From an uncultured Enterovibrio sp. (GTDB lineage Bacteria > Pseudomonadota > Gammaproteobacteria > Enterobacterales > Vibrionaceae): 34,529 nt of DNA. The stretch lies in NCBI GenBank assembly GCA_947041315.1, contig CAMRDW010000012.1, positions 1 through 34,529 of the forward strand, in the 5' to 3' direction. Under the pieces are notes generated by a model, which searched no databases, was not told the origin of the DNA, and worked only from the letters and a program-made list of their open reading frames with translations. The position numbers were made by a program, and so were the translations under genes. Numbering within the stretch: position 1 is the stretch's first letter; the number at the start of each line of letters is the position of its first letter. Shown in pieces: positions 1-9,280 of this stretch.

Positions 1-46
1 TTATAGTTCTAACTGATGGATAAACCAATAAAGTTTTTGCCTTCAT
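1..46 (-). CDS. Possible start of a gene cut by the window edge
   Basis: On the minus strand an AGAGG ribosome binding site (complement of 53-57) is followed by three consecutive ATG codons; the third, at 46, has the best spacing of six bases. The frame reads MKAKTLLVYPSVRTI and stays open to position 1. If the window were a circular molecule joined end to end, this frame would stop after another ten codons in the opposite end. The product cannot be named and the call rests only on the start signal. Confidence 0.25.
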   Translation of the reverse strand, partial: MKAKTLLVYPSVRTI

Positions 47-166
47 CATCATCCTCTTTGATTTACTCAGAAAAAAGCGCAACGTGATGATATTAAAAAG
101 AAATATAGGGAATTGAAATTAGAGCGAAACAGGTGTGAGACAGCTTGAACAGATCAATTTTAGTGT

Positions 167-691
167 TTATTTACTGATCAAATGGCTGATACCTCTTTCT
201 ATTTCAAAACGATTTCCTTTGTCCCAAATCATCCACATGTATTCACAGCTATCAGAACCGCCGTTTACAAATCGAGGCCTGGGAATAATGACAGGCGTTT
301 TATTTGGAAATCCAATTTCAGCCCAAAAATCAACTCTGCATTTTGATCCAAGGAAATTCACTCTCTGTAAATAAGCAAGCGTTCCATTGGGGGCCAATTC
401 AGAAAGTGATTTTCTCAAAAACTCAATCGTTAAGCTAAAAGGTGGATTAGTGATAATGACGTCTTTTTGAGAAAAAGAGGTGTTCAAATAATCAACACCT
501 TCATTAATTTCAGCCCAAAACTTTTGTTCTTCAGGTAAATCAATTCTGTCAAAAATATTTCGAGAACCTCTGCATGGCTCTAAAAACGTATCGTTGTGTT
601 TTAAAGTTAACTTGCTTAACAGAGCCTCTACTGTGGGGATCGGTGTGGGGTATTCGTCTCTTTCAATTTTATTGCCGTTTGTGCTACTCAA
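167..691 (-). CDS. Phage DNA N6-adenine methyltransferase
   Basis: The predicted protein would transfer a methyl group from S-adenosylmethionine to adenine in DNA, usually to protect phage DNA from restriction or to mark it. The adenine-MTase motif IV is clear (TNPPFS, about residues 81-86), preceded by a DEYPTP segment like the DEWYTP start of phage Dam-type enzymes and a motif I-like FLEPCRG (about 36-42), in which the usual FxGxG is degenerate. I place the start at a TTG at 691, because AAAAAGGA lies seven bases before it; a longer frame from a TTG at 724 lacks such a site. About 174 residues is normal for small phage Dam proteins. It sits downstream of the tail fibres, a common place for accessory cargo genes. 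Confidence 0.8.
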   Translation of the reverse strand: MSSTNGNKIERDEYPTPIPTVEALLSKLTLKHNDTFLEPCRGSRNIFDRIDLPEEQKFWAEINEGVDYLNTSFSQKDVIITNPPFSLTIEFLRKSLSELAPNGTLAYLQRVNFLGSKCRVDFWAEIGFPNKTPVIIPRPRFVNGGSDSCEYMWMIWDKGNRFEIERGISHLISK

Positions 692-768
692 AGCTACATC
701 CTTTTTAAAAATTAAAATTGTCAATTTCTGAGAACTGTTATTCTCAGAAATTGATTAAAAAAGAATGA

Positions 769-3700
769 TTAAGAAAGAATCATATTTCGAATATAATCAT
801 CATGAAATGACCATTTTTTGATCGTCTCTTTAGATGAATGTCCTTTGTTTTCATAATATGCCGCTTTTTTAAAAAGCTTTGGTTCATAAATCGGTGTTTT
901 TATTTCGTACTGATAAATATGATCATCTTCTTGTCTTTCTTCATAAGAAATATCGTAAGAAACGATCACATTTTCTTCGTGGTAAAATTCTTTTATTTCA
1001 ATAGGAACATCATCAAAAGAAACAAATGGAACTAAAGTCTTCTTTATAAACTCTTTTGAATAATGATTCGAAATACCGACAGGAAATTTACTATGATGAC
1101 AAAATGTTTTAACAATATTTGCATTTAAATCTTCTTTTGTGCCTTCCCCTGACAGCATTGTAATTCTACTATCATCGCCCCAGTCATTCGTGCATTTCAT
1201 TTCTTGACCATTGAATTGCAAATAAATCAATCCATTTTTCTCAATAAATGATGTCATTACTTTTATTGCATTTTTTCCTGCAAAAATTTCTTGCTGAACA
1301 TCAACATGATGAAGATCTGATGTTGTTAAATCGAAATTCACTTGATAATCAAGACAAAGAAGGTTTTTATTATTTGAAATTGGTTTCGCTGTTAAAATAT
1401 CATTAACTAACGATTTACTAACATTAGAGCTCATATAATGAGAAGAGACAAAGACACGGCCAAGTTCATTTATTATTAAATTATTAGAAATAATGCTGAA
1501 CTCAGCATCTGCATCATAATAAATCAGAGCCACTTTTGAATCGTTCATTATTTTTGTTATTGTATTTGTTTCTTTATCAACCGCAACGCTTGTTTTTTTC
1601 CATTCCATTCCATCTTTTGATTCAAGAATAATAACTGAATCGGATTTAGAAGGATAATTCAACGTATACTTACTGTTATCTGATGCTTTAATATAGCGTG
1701 CTGAAATGCCATTTCTTAAAATGATGTTTATGTTTTCTAGATCTCCAATTATATCAATGCAAGGTATAACATTGAACGCGGTTGTATCATTTGTTGTTCT
1801 CACTGCGCGTATTTTTATTTTTTCCCCTTTTTTGAACTTCTCCTTTATTTCATTTATCTTTAAATCTCGTTCTCTTACATTAAAAAATATAAACTCTTCA
1901 TTATCTCTTTCAAAAAGAATATCTAAACCAAATTGATCGCACTCAGTATTATAAGTTTCAAGTAAAACTTTTTCATTTAAACTAGACAATTCATAAAACT
2001 CACATTTTCCAAATTTGTTTATTCCATTTTCTGGTAATATTTTTATTGCAATACTAGAATCAAGGTGAGTTTTAATTTTATCATCATAAAAAACTTCTTT
2101 TTCAATATCGAATGTTGTTGAAACAGAATGCCCAATACCTCGAATTTCATTTCGACTTAGTGCGTCCAATTGATATGTTTTATTTCCTTTTGCATCAAGA
2201 TAAAGTTCATGGATTAATCTGTCATAAATGACATCACAAAGAATATTATCTTCACGTCCTGAACTCTCACTATCAGAAGCAAATTTAAAGCAATCTTGCG
2301 TAGCAATATTTGAAGATGCTAATTCATACCATTTCTTTTCTATGTTATTTAATAAAAACAGTTTACACCCATTTTTATTTAAAACAGGGTGAGTTGCTCC
2401 TTCATTTAATCTCTGAATGAGAGCAAGAGGCATTGCGACACTTAAACGTTTGAGATTACCCGTTGCTTTATATATTGTGTGATCTTCTTTTTCATCTCCA
2501 GCGCTATAGAAAAAAGAATGCTCATTAAAATCTTTTGATATCGTTTTATTCTCTTGTCGTGCTATTCGTAATTCTTTACTTGACCATGTCATCGCATCAA
2601 CTTGATTGTTTTGTGCTGGCGTAACAATTGCGGGTGAATTATTCGGTCCAGGAATTATTCGACATCTAAATCTAAATTGTACTAATTCAGAACTTTCATC
2701 ATCAAAATAAATGTTGTTTTTAGGGTCATTTATAAAGCTTTGTATTTGTGTCTTTGTTAATTCAGATGCTCTTGCAAAATGTCCTTCTGTCTTTTTATCC
2801 CACGCCCCAAGCGCCGAATATCCTTGTGCGACTCCAAGTTCAGTTGATAAAGTCAGTTCAACATCATTCCATTTTGTTTTTTTAAAATTAACATCCCCAC
2901 GCGGAACAATAATATCTTTTTCAGACAATAACTCATACCAGGATTCTATAAAAACAAAATCACTACGTGATAAAACAACTGATTCAGTTGTTTTTTGCAA
3001 TGATATATTATTAACTATGAACTTATGATTCGATCCCAGACGCTCGAACATAATATTTCTCGCATTTACTATTGCGTTTGTTGTAAATGTATATCGTCCA
3101 TTTCCTTTTGCATCTGAATATATATATTGTGTATTGTCTCCTTGTATCACAACTCGAACAGAGCCACTCTCCCAATTTTTAATTGTAAATTCAACATTAA
3201 ATATTCCGCTTTCGTTAATGACTTGATTAAAAACAGTATATGAATTTACATCTTTATCAAAAATCAATCCCTCGCTTGTGATTTCACCACCATTTCTATT
3301 CCAGGATCCGTCATCACCAAGCCTTAGATCTCCATTTTTTAAAATGCCCTCAAAAGCTCTAGAAATAGCTTCATTTTTAGTTAGTGCCACAGGTTCATTT
3401 GGGTATTTTTTATTTCTAGAGACTGTATGATCAATTATTTTACGCGTATCTACGTTGTATGTCTTTGTTCCACACTCAGCATTTGGAAATTCTGTTTTAT
3501 ACAAATTCAAATATATTACGTTACCATCAATCAACATTGGCATTTCAATATCTTCTTGCAACAGCGTTGAAATATCCGTTTTTTTATCTTTATATAAATA
3601 TCCAGATCCTGCGTGATTCAATTTATGAATAGTTCTTTTTAAATCGAATTCTGCTTTCGTCATTGCGTATTGATACGAACGCATCAAAGCGTCAGAGACT

Positions 3701-3963
3701 GCTGCATCGACAGTATTTAACCCTGTGATCTCTTTTGCTCTGTCTGCATCAGCTTTTGCGCTTGCTGCGCTCTTCGTTGATTCTAGCGCGTTACTTGTCG
3801 CTGCTTTTTGTGAATCTAAAGCACTATTTGCATAAGATGCAGCTTGTGTGACTTTATTATCAATCACAATTTTTGATTCTTTATATTCATTAAGTAACTT
3901 GGTTGTTTCCGTTGTTAAAGCGCTTACAGCATCAACCAAAGGATCTTTTTTAATTTCTGTCAT
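769..3963 (-). CDS. Long tail fibre / receptor-binding protein
   Basis: This 1064-residue protein follows the fibre-anchor gene after only ten bases. Residues 1-80 are Ala/Ser/Lys-rich helical coiled-coil repeats (TQAASYANSALDSQKAATSN-like), typical of a trimeric fibre shaft near the virion. The rest is a long, mostly beta-rich region rich in Asn, Ile and Lys without a motif I recognise. No chaperone gene follows. The position at the end of the tail module and the size argue for the distal host-recognition fibre. The start ATG at 3963 has a GAGAAT sequence upstream. The gene is noticeably more AT-rich than the capsid genes, as is common for exchanged fibre tips. Confidence 0.7.
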   Translation of the reverse strand: MTEIKKDPLVDAVSALTTETTKLLNEYKESKIVIDNKVTQAASYANSALDSQKAATSNALESTKSAASAKADADRAKEITGLNTVDAAVSDALMRSYQYAMTKAEFDLKRTIHKLNHAGSGYLYKDKKTDISTLLQEDIEMPMLIDGNVIYLNLYKTEFPNAECGTKTYNVDTRKIIDHTVSRNKKYPNEPVALTKNEAISRAFEGILKNGDLRLGDDGSWNRNGGEITSEGLIFDKDVNSYTVFNQVINESGIFNVEFTIKNWESGSVRVVIQGDNTQYIYSDAKGNGRYTFTTNAIVNARNIMFERLGSNHKFIVNNISLQKTTESVVLSRSDFVFIESWYELLSEKDIIVPRGDVNFKKTKWNDVELTLSTELGVAQGYSALGAWDKKTEGHFARASELTKTQIQSFINDPKNNIYFDDESSELVQFRFRCRIIPGPNNSPAIVTPAQNNQVDAMTWSSKELRIARQENKTISKDFNEHSFFYSAGDEKEDHTIYKATGNLKRLSVAMPLALIQRLNEGATHPVLNKNGCKLFLLNNIEKKWYELASSNIATQDCFKFASDSESSGREDNILCDVIYDRLIHELYLDAKGNKTYQLDALSRNEIRGIGHSVSTTFDIEKEVFYDDKIKTHLDSSIAIKILPENGINKFGKCEFYELSSLNEKVLLETYNTECDQFGLDILFERDNEEFIFFNVRERDLKINEIKEKFKKGEKIKIRAVRTTNDTTAFNVIPCIDIIGDLENINIILRNGISARYIKASDNSKYTLNYPSKSDSVIILESKDGMEWKKTSVAVDKETNTITKIMNDSKVALIYYDADAEFSIISNNLIINELGRVFVSSHYMSSNVSKSLVNDILTAKPISNNKNLLCLDYQVNFDLTTSDLHHVDVQQEIFAGKNAIKVMTSFIEKNGLIYLQFNGQEMKCTNDWGDDSRITMLSGEGTKEDLNANIVKTFCHHSKFPVGISNHYSKEFIKKTLVPFVSFDDVPIEIKEFYHEENVIVSYDISYEERQEDDHIYQYEIKTPIYEPKLFKKAAYYENKGHSSKETIKKWSFHDDYIRNMILS

Positions 3964-3973
3964 TTTATTCTCA

Positions 3974-4996
3974 TTAAATAATTTGTGTGATAATGCTTTG
4001 TGTTGTAATTAAATCTCTCGCAATGCTAATGATTGCAATCTGACTGCTCTTATATGAATTATCTGCACTTATTGCAGAATCATTTGCACTTTTTGCAGAC
4101 TCAAGAGATTCACTGTTTAATTCAGTTATATTTTCATATCTATTCAAAATATCGTCTATTTTTGGATTTGCTGAATCTAGTTTACTTTCAATTTCAAGTA
4201 TTTTTTCATGCTTTAGTGATACGTCTTTTCCTATTTCATCAATCTCACTTGCTGTTGATAAAACAATGTCTTTATTCTTTGATACAGTTTCGCTTTCAAC
4301 TAAAACAGCAGCTTTATTTTCTTTTACTTCTTCACTGTCAAAGTTAACTTGTTTAGACAATTCAATTGAATTTTTAAGGTCGTTTTTGGCTTGCTCTGTT
4401 GTTTCAGTCAAAAATTTATTATTTTCTGTGATAATAACTTCAACTCTTTCACATACAGATGCTGATGCTTGCGCTTTTGTCATGCTTAAAATTGATGTTT
4501 CTTTTGCATTAATCGCATCAAGAGATGAACTGTAAGCGGACTTTGATGAATTAGCCGCGCGATCTGCATGTTGACGTGATGCATCAGCATTGTCAGCAAC
4601 ACCTATTGCATTTTCTTCTGCTCTTTTTGCTGAATTTTCAGATAATTCAGCGTATTTTCTTGACTCTATAAGAGCTTCTTCAATTTGCTGATACCACACC
4701 GGACTCGGTTCTATTGCTGGTGCGTCAAGTAATGCTTGTAACGTTGATTCAGTCGAATCAGAAAAAACGCGAATGTCTCCGAGCTCTACTTTAGAAGCGG
4801 CATGATGCTCTAAAGTGACAGAGTAAATACCGGTTGGCACATTGAAGTCATAACGTCCTTTATAATCTGTTAATACGCTTGCTGTACTAGAAAAAAGAAC
4901 ATCAACTGATGTTTCTAATGCTGTTAGCATTATTTTCACACCGGCCATGGGGCAAAATGTCGGTGTTTTTAATTCACCGAATAATCGAATTGACAT
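3974..4996 (-). CDS. Tail fibre anchor with phage_tail_N-like domain
   Basis: Residues 1-100 resemble the N-terminal fibre domain of lambda Stf-type side tail fibres: a short GELK opening, an Ig-like beta domain with a GRYDFNVPTGIYSVTLEH core, then a helix with a WYQQIEEALI segment. The remaining 240 residues are heptad-like, Ala/Ser/Glu-rich coiled coil. It therefore most likely attaches the following 1064-residue fibre to the baseplate. The ATG at 4996 is preceded by GGAATTTTAAT. Both fibre genes would then assemble into one long fibre. Confidence 0.72.
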   Translation of the reverse strand: MSIRLFGELKTPTFCPMAGVKIMLTALETSVDVLFSSTASVLTDYKGRYDFNVPTGIYSVTLEHHAASKVELGDIRVFSDSTESTLQALLDAPAIEPSPVWYQQIEEALIESRKYAELSENSAKRAEENAIGVADNADASRQHADRAANSSKSAYSSSLDAINAKETSILSMTKAQASASVCERVEVIITENNKFLTETTEQAKNDLKNSIELSKQVNFDSEEVKENKAAVLVESETVSKNKDIVLSTASEIDEIGKDVSLKHEKILEIESKLDSANPKIDDILNRYENITELNSESLESAKSANDSAISADNSYKSSQIAIISIARDLITTQSIITQII

Positions 4997-5075
4997 ATTA
5001 AAATTCCGCGAAAAGGGAGGGAGTAAAAAAGAAGAAGGATGTTAGATAAACGCTATAAATTGTGTAATGAAGTAT

Positions 5076-6083
5076 TTATTCATGCTCTTGTTTTTTTAAA
5101 CTGACATTTGCTGAAATACGGACTGATAAACCATGATCTGATAATGAAAAGATAATGCTTTTTACTTTCCACTTTTTATCTTCAAGATCGCCAAACCCTT
5201 TCATCGTCATCGTGCCTTCAGCAACTAATTGCATTAATTCATGAGTCGCTGCAAGTGAAATGTCTGCAGTGTCAGCACCTTCTTCAGCATCATCAATTCG
5301 TGCTTTTATTGCTGCGATTGCTTGTTCTTTGGTGTCAAATAAGTAAGCCATTTTAAATGCAGGCTCACCGGTTCCTATTGAGACTTCTTTGCTGTCACCA
5401 GCTTCTAGATCTTTATATATTGCAGTCACTTGCTTGGCATTCGAACGCGATGAAAAACGACATTGCCACGTTGTGCACATTTCAGGCTTGATCAAAACAT
5501 CAAGCAAAGGTTTACCGCTTACGGATTTTCCTTCTCCTTTTTTTAGAAGTAAGAGTGATTCATTGGCCGGTTTTACAATCACACCATTTTGCTTTGCGAG
5601 ACGCGATAACAAACTGATATCACTCTCATTCGTTTGATCAATATGCTCTATTTTTAGAACACCGACACTTTCTGATACTTTGGACTCAAGTCCATGCTCT
5701 GCACTGATCTTTTTAACAAGATCATGCAATGTAATGTTTTCAAAAGAGCGCGTTTTTTGAGTTTGAATTGAACTCGTTTTTGAAATAAACGGTGCAGCAT
5801 GAGCCACAATTTGAATTAAGCGCGGGGGACCGTTTATCGCAATTTCATCAACAATGAACTTGCCTTTATCTATAATGGCCCCCGCAAACCCTAAACCAAT
5901 TTGTAGAATGGCCCCCTTTCCCGGCGTTTTGAACCCCTCTGGCAATGACATCACAATCGATAATTGATCAATTTCTTCACCAGAAAAGTCGCTTAGATTT
6001 AATGAGACTAGAGACTTTTTAATCACATCTGTAATGTCTTTATCATTAGCACGCAAATAAAAATCGGGTTGATAGCTTAATTC
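5076..6083 (-). CDS. D: Baseplate hub, P2 gpD-like late control protein D
   Basis: The protein matches the P2 gpD/phage late-control D family, which forms the baseplate hub ring between tube and spike. Visible hallmarks are the opening PDFYLRANDKDITDVI, the GxGFAGAIIDKGKFIVDEI strand segment and a LLSRLAKQNG helix near residue 160. Two starts are possible: ATG at 6104, or GTG at 6083, which has GAAGG nine bases upstream and overlaps the gpX stop by a few bases; I prefer the GTG. It is the last of the P2-type run T-U-X-D here, the same order as in P2. Confidence 0.85.
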   Translation of the reverse strand, partial: ELSYQPDFYLRANDKDITDVIKKSLVSLNLSDFSGEEIDQLSIVMSLPEGFKTPGKGAILQIGLGFAGAIIDKGKFIVDEIAINGPPRLIQIVAHAAPFISKTSSIQTQKTRSFENITLHDLVKKISAEHGLESKVSESVGVLKIEHIDQTNESDISLLSRLAKQNGVIVKPANESLLLLKKGEGKSVSGKPLLDVLIKPEMCTTWQCRFSSRSNAKQVTAIYKDLEAGDSKEVSIGTGEPAFKMAYLFDTKEQAIAAIKARIDDAEEGADTADISLAATHELMQLVAEGTMTMKGFGDLEDKKWKVKSIIFSLSDHGLSVRISANVSLKKQEHE

Positions 6084-6280
6084 CACAGTGATCGACCTTC
6101 GCATGCTTTTATTTCAATCTCAGGCAAAATAATGTCAATACCGCTTTTTAATACAGAGCCGAATTCGCTCAAATTTGGATTCGCATCGAGAACAGAAACG
6201 ATTGCATCTTCTCGTCCATAATGCTTAAAACAAATGAGATCGAGAACATCACCCGCACTTGTTTTATATTTGATGTTCAT
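6077..6280 (-). CDS. X: Tail protein X (P2 gpX-like)
   Basis: A 67-residue protein, the same length as P2 gpX. It has the LysM-like fold signature of the family: NIKYKTSAGDVLDLICFKHYGR and a C-terminal SGIDIILPEI. In P2 relatives gpX is needed for tail assembly and lies between U and D, as here. The start at ATG 6280 overlaps the end of gpU, so the genes are translationally coupled; an upstream in-frame ATG at 6319 lies inside gpU and has no ribosome binding site. Confidence 0.85.
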   Translation of the reverse strand: MNIKYKTSAGDVLDLICFKHYGREDAIVSVLDANPNLSEFGSVLKSGIDIILPEIEIKACEGRSLWN

Positions 6281-6656
6281 AAAATAAAATCTCAATGCTA
6301 AAGGCTTGAATACGAGCAAAACCGCCTTTCATAAATTTTGAAGATCTTTCTGAAACAGACAAAATAACCCAATGGCCAAGCACGTCACCCACACCCGAAA
6401 TCAACATCTGAGGTTTCATTTCATCACCTAGTTTTGCTAAATTTTCAATTTGATTTAAACCCGCATTATTAAATAAAGGCATTACTTCACCGGTCAATGT
6501 GATGCTAACCGGCGCTTTTCCTATAACTTGCAGTCGATCACTACGACCGATCAATGTTTGAGAACTCCAATTCCACTTCCACGTTTTCACAAGTTCACTG
6601 TAAGACGCTGTAGATATAGAAAATTTAAAATTACCAAGGGAGAGCATGACAGACAT
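6264..6656 (-). CDS. U: Tail protein U (P2 gpU-like)
   Basis: 130 residues with the P2 gpU pattern: MLSLGNFKFSISTASYSEL at the start, a conserved WKWNWSSQTLIGR segment, then GEVMPLFNNAGLNQI, and a final RIQAFSIEIL strand. The family is a tail assembly protein acting with gpX and gpD. Start and the preceding tape-measure stop share a base (both at 6656), so translation is coupled. Confidence 0.88.
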   Translation of the reverse strand: MSVMLSLGNFKFSISTASYSELVKTWKWNWSSQTLIGRSDRLQVIGKAPVSITLTGEVMPLFNNAGLNQIENLAKLGDEMKPQMLISGVGDVLGHWVILSVSERSSKFMKGGFARIQAFSIEILFYEHQI

Positions 6657-8287
6657 TAAAAAGTCTCCGCTGGATCATGTAGCTTTTGATATTTCTGAGC
6701 TTCTGAAAAAAAACGACTCGCAAAAGCTTGAGAGTCTTCTCCTGGTTGTTGAATTATTTTTATCTCGCCAATACTTAAACTGTTATTTCTTGAACTTACC
6801 GTTGCTACATTATTTATTTTTTCTGAAACGACGTTATCAAATGAAGCCATTGAATCTGCATTTTTCCCCCCTTGTATTTGAACATTCGTGACCCTTGAAA
6901 AAATCTGTTTAAATGAAGTCCATTTTTCGGCGATTGCATCAAGACCATCACTTACATACTTAACAAGAGAATCCCAATTTCTGTAAACAACATAAGCAAG
7001 ACCTGATAAGGCTGACACAATCGAAAGTACAGCTCCCAGAGGGCTTGCCAGAAAAGCAAGATTTATCAATCTAAAACCTGCTGCGACTCCTGCTAATGCT
7101 GTTGTCATGCTTAAGAGTGTCGCGAGCGCTGAAACTGCATTGATTGCAAAAACGCCCGCCATGATCCCGGCAACAAGTTTAATGCTTGTTCCCCAGCCGC
7201 CGAATTGTTCTGCAACAGCATTGACATTTTTTGTAACATTCACAATGCCATTACTGATATCTAAGAGCGTGAGTCCGAACGATTTAACATCAGAAACAAG
7301 CTGCGCTTTGTTCTTTTTATCACTGAACCAGTTCGAAAAATCGATTGCTGTTTTTTCAAGCACGGGCGAGATATCTTTACCCATGATCCCTGCAATTTCT
7401 TGCAATGCTGAACCGAAAACACTTTTTACTGACAAAATGGCTTTACCGAAGATCAGGGCTCCTTGGGAACCTTTGTCTGTCAATAAATTAAGCTTTTCTT
7501 GCTTTTTCACGATTTCATCAATACTCATCCCGCTATTTTTCAAAAATGTGTAGATACGATTACCGTCGCCACCAAAAATCTCATCTGCGGCAAATTGACC
7601 TTTTGCTTTATCTTTAACATTATCAAGCTGTTTCATGATCGTCATAAAACGATCGTAACTTGTCATTTTATCGAGATCAAAAGGGTCTAAATTTAACGAA
7701 CTCAAGGCATCTTTATACTTAGTCATACCTTGCGTTCCAAATTCACCAACTTTATTACTCAGTTCTTCAATGAGATCACCGGCTTTCGTTCCATCAAATC
7801 CATCTCCCATTTGTTTCATGATGCCGTCCCACAGCTTATATTGCTGTAGACTCATATCATAAGATTTTGCAATACCCTCTTCTTCTGTTGTTTTTTGATT
7901 TGTGTAAGTCATCAAGCCTGTAATAGCTGCGCCGCTTGCAACTATACCTGTCGCTGCATACGCCCCTGCTCGCCCGCTTAATTCGAGTCTTCTTGATGCA
8001 TTTTCACTTCTTTGTGTCAAACGTTCTAAGCGTGCAGTTTCATCAGCGGCTTCACTGATTCTTCTGCTTAAACGCTGATATTCTTGCGTCAAAGAAGAGA
8101 CATTTCTACCCGCTAAAACGGCTTGCTGAATACGGCTTCTTAATCGTTCTTGCTGTATCGTTAAATTTCTAGTTTCACGACTCATTAAACTCACTGATTG
8201 CTCAAATGAGCGAGTCAAATTTCCAAGTGAAGAATCAACTGTTCCCCCCAGAGAAACCACGGTTCTTAATCGCTGTGTTGAAGACAT
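6656..8287 (-). CDS. T: Tail tape measure protein (P2 gpT-like)
   Basis: 543 residues counted from the ATG at 8287, which has AAGGTGAT just upstream. An in-frame extension to 8356 overlaps the frameshifted gpE product and lacks a start signal, so I exclude it. Features are an N-terminal coiled coil (RLRTVVSLGG to about residue 110), then hydrophobic segments near residues 105-125 and 360-430, as in tape measures that cross the host membrane at DNA delivery. It is short for P2 relatives, so the tail should be shorter than that of P2 (815 residues), since length sets tail length. Confidence 0.88.
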   Translation of the reverse strand: MSSTQRLRTVVSLGGTVDSSLGNLTRSFEQSVSLMSRETRNLTIQQERLRSRIQQAVLAGRNVSSLTQEYQRLSRRISEAADETARLERLTQRSENASRRLELSGRAGAYAATGIVASGAAITGLMTYTNQKTTEEEGIAKSYDMSLQQYKLWDGIMKQMGDGFDGTKAGDLIEELSNKVGEFGTQGMTKYKDALSSLNLDPFDLDKMTSYDRFMTIMKQLDNVKDKAKGQFAADEIFGGDGNRIYTFLKNSGMSIDEIVKKQEKLNLLTDKGSQGALIFGKAILSVKSVFGSALQEIAGIMGKDISPVLEKTAIDFSNWFSDKKNKAQLVSDVKSFGLTLLDISNGIVNVTKNVNAVAEQFGGWGTSIKLVAGIMAGVFAINAVSALATLLSMTTALAGVAAGFRLINLAFLASPLGAVLSIVSALSGLAYVVYRNWDSLVKYVSDGLDAIAEKWTSFKQIFSRVTNVQIQGGKNADSMASFDNVVSEKINNVATVSSRNNSLSIGEIKIIQQPGEDSQAFASRFFSEAQKYQKLHDPAETF

Positions 8288-8297
8288 TAGATCACCT

Positions 8298-8447
8298 TCA
8301 TGTTTTTTTCGGTAACAAATCGATAAAATCCAAAAACGTATCAATGGGCAAATCAATCAATTCAGACAAAGACCATGAAGTATGAGAAGCCATAGCAATT
8401 AAGCCTTGCTGAATTTGTTTTTCAGTGATTTGCCTTATTTGAAATTT
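8298..8447 (-). CDS. gpE' extension made by -1 ribosomal frameshifting
   Basis: A 49-codon frame overlaps the end of gpE in the -1 frame and ends at a TGA at 8298-8300, just before the tape measure. It encodes an ASHTSWSLSELIDLPIDTFL segment, which looks like the small GpE' proteins of P2 relatives. It has no clear start of its own. The slippery heptamer AAATTTC lies at 8447-8441 with the codon phase A-AAT-TTC, exactly two codons before the gpE stop, so a -1 slip would join gpE to this frame. P2 E+E' and lambda G-GT are established examples of this mechanism. Confidence 0.75.
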   Translation of the reverse strand, partial: KFQIRQITEKQIQQGLIAMASHTSWSLSELIDLPIDTFLDFIDLLPKKT

Positions 8448-8689
8448 GTAATTTGTTCTTGAATTTTGAAAAAATCGATCATATCGAGATCATGTATCAC
8501 CTCTTCATCTACAGAACAAAGTAAAGATAAAAGTTTCACTTCTTTATCTTCTGCAGATTCACCCGATTTGTTTGCAATTAATTGATCGCGAAGTTTGGGC
8601 CGACGTATTTCAAGCTCTTTAATTTCTTTAGAGTCAGTATTTACTGGATAAGAAAGCACATATTTAACGCTTAAAGAGGGGTATGACAT
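8435..8689 (-). CDS. E: Tail assembly chaperone gpE
   Basis: 84 residues between tail tube and tape measure, with the gpE pattern VKYVLSYPVNTDSKEIKELEIRRPKLRDQL. The protein and its frameshifted fusion are tape-measure chaperones during tail assembly. The start ATG at 8689 has AAGGT upstream. Its last codons carry the slippery sequence described for gpE'. Confidence 0.85.
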   Translation of the reverse strand: MSYPSLSVKYVLSYPVNTDSKEIKELEIRRPKLRDQLIANKSGESAEDKEVKLLSLLCSVDEEVIHDLDMIDFFKIQEQITNFK

Positions 8690-8712
8690 AAATTTACCTT
8701 ATTAAATAAAAA

Positions 8713-8743
8713 CAAAAAAAGGGAAACGCACGTTTCCCTTTTC
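8713..8743 (-). terminator. Intrinsic terminator after the tail tube gene
   Basis: Perfect stem GGGAAACG / CGTTTCCC (8721-8728, 8731-8738) with a two-base loop. Read on the minus strand it is followed by seven T. It lies between tail tube FII and gpE and would lower expression of the assembly chaperone and tape measure relative to tube and sheath. Confidence 0.8.
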
Positions 8744-8764
8744 AATCACATTAAAATGTACTCA

Positions 8765-9280
8765 TTAACTTAACTGTAAAGCTGCACGAATACTTTCAAG
8801 TGCATCGATACCGCCCAGTTTTCTAATATGATTCACCGGATCAATTTCAACAAGTACAACACCGGCTTGTGCAACTTTGTAATAATGAAGTCGCATTGTC
8901 ATTTTCATCGCATTCTCAGATTGATCACCGGTGTTCATTTCATCGCGCTCAATTTTCGTTATTAAACCCGTTAAAACTTCGACCAACTCAGTTTCTCGAG
9001 CTGACATGTCTTGATAAGTCGAACGAACTGAAATAGTTGTTCTAGAACCGGCTTTAAGTCCGAACAAAGGCAGCACCAAAGGATCAAGACCGAACAGCGA
9101 AAGGCTCGTTTCCATTGCTTCCATGCCCACATCGATGGGAACAGGCATGTCCATGTCGCCGCTTTGAAAATCTTTCGTTACGATGCTTAAAGTTGGCGGT
9201 ATATAAGATTTAACGTTACCGGCTTTTCCGATGCCATCAACCCACGCGCTCCATCTTTTTAAAATATTATTAGCAGCCAT
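8765..9280 (-). CDS. FII: Major tail tube protein (P2 FII-like)
   Basis: 171 residues, against 172 in P2 FII. The family pattern is plain: an ANNILKRWSAWVDG opening, PTLSIVTKDFQSGDMDMP, and a C-terminal MRLHYYKVAQ followed by the IDPVNHIRKLGG strand. It forms the inner tube of the contractile tail. Its start overlaps the last base of the sheath stop, so the two are translationally coupled. Confidence 0.9.
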   Translation of the reverse strand: MAANNILKRWSAWVDGIGKAGNVKSYIPPTLSIVTKDFQSGDMDMPVPIDVGMEAMETSLSLFGLDPLVLPLFGLKAGSRTTISVRSTYQDMSARETELVEVLTGLITKIERDEMNTGDQSENAMKMTMRLHYYKVAQAGVVLVEIDPVNHIRKLGGIDALESIRAALQLS

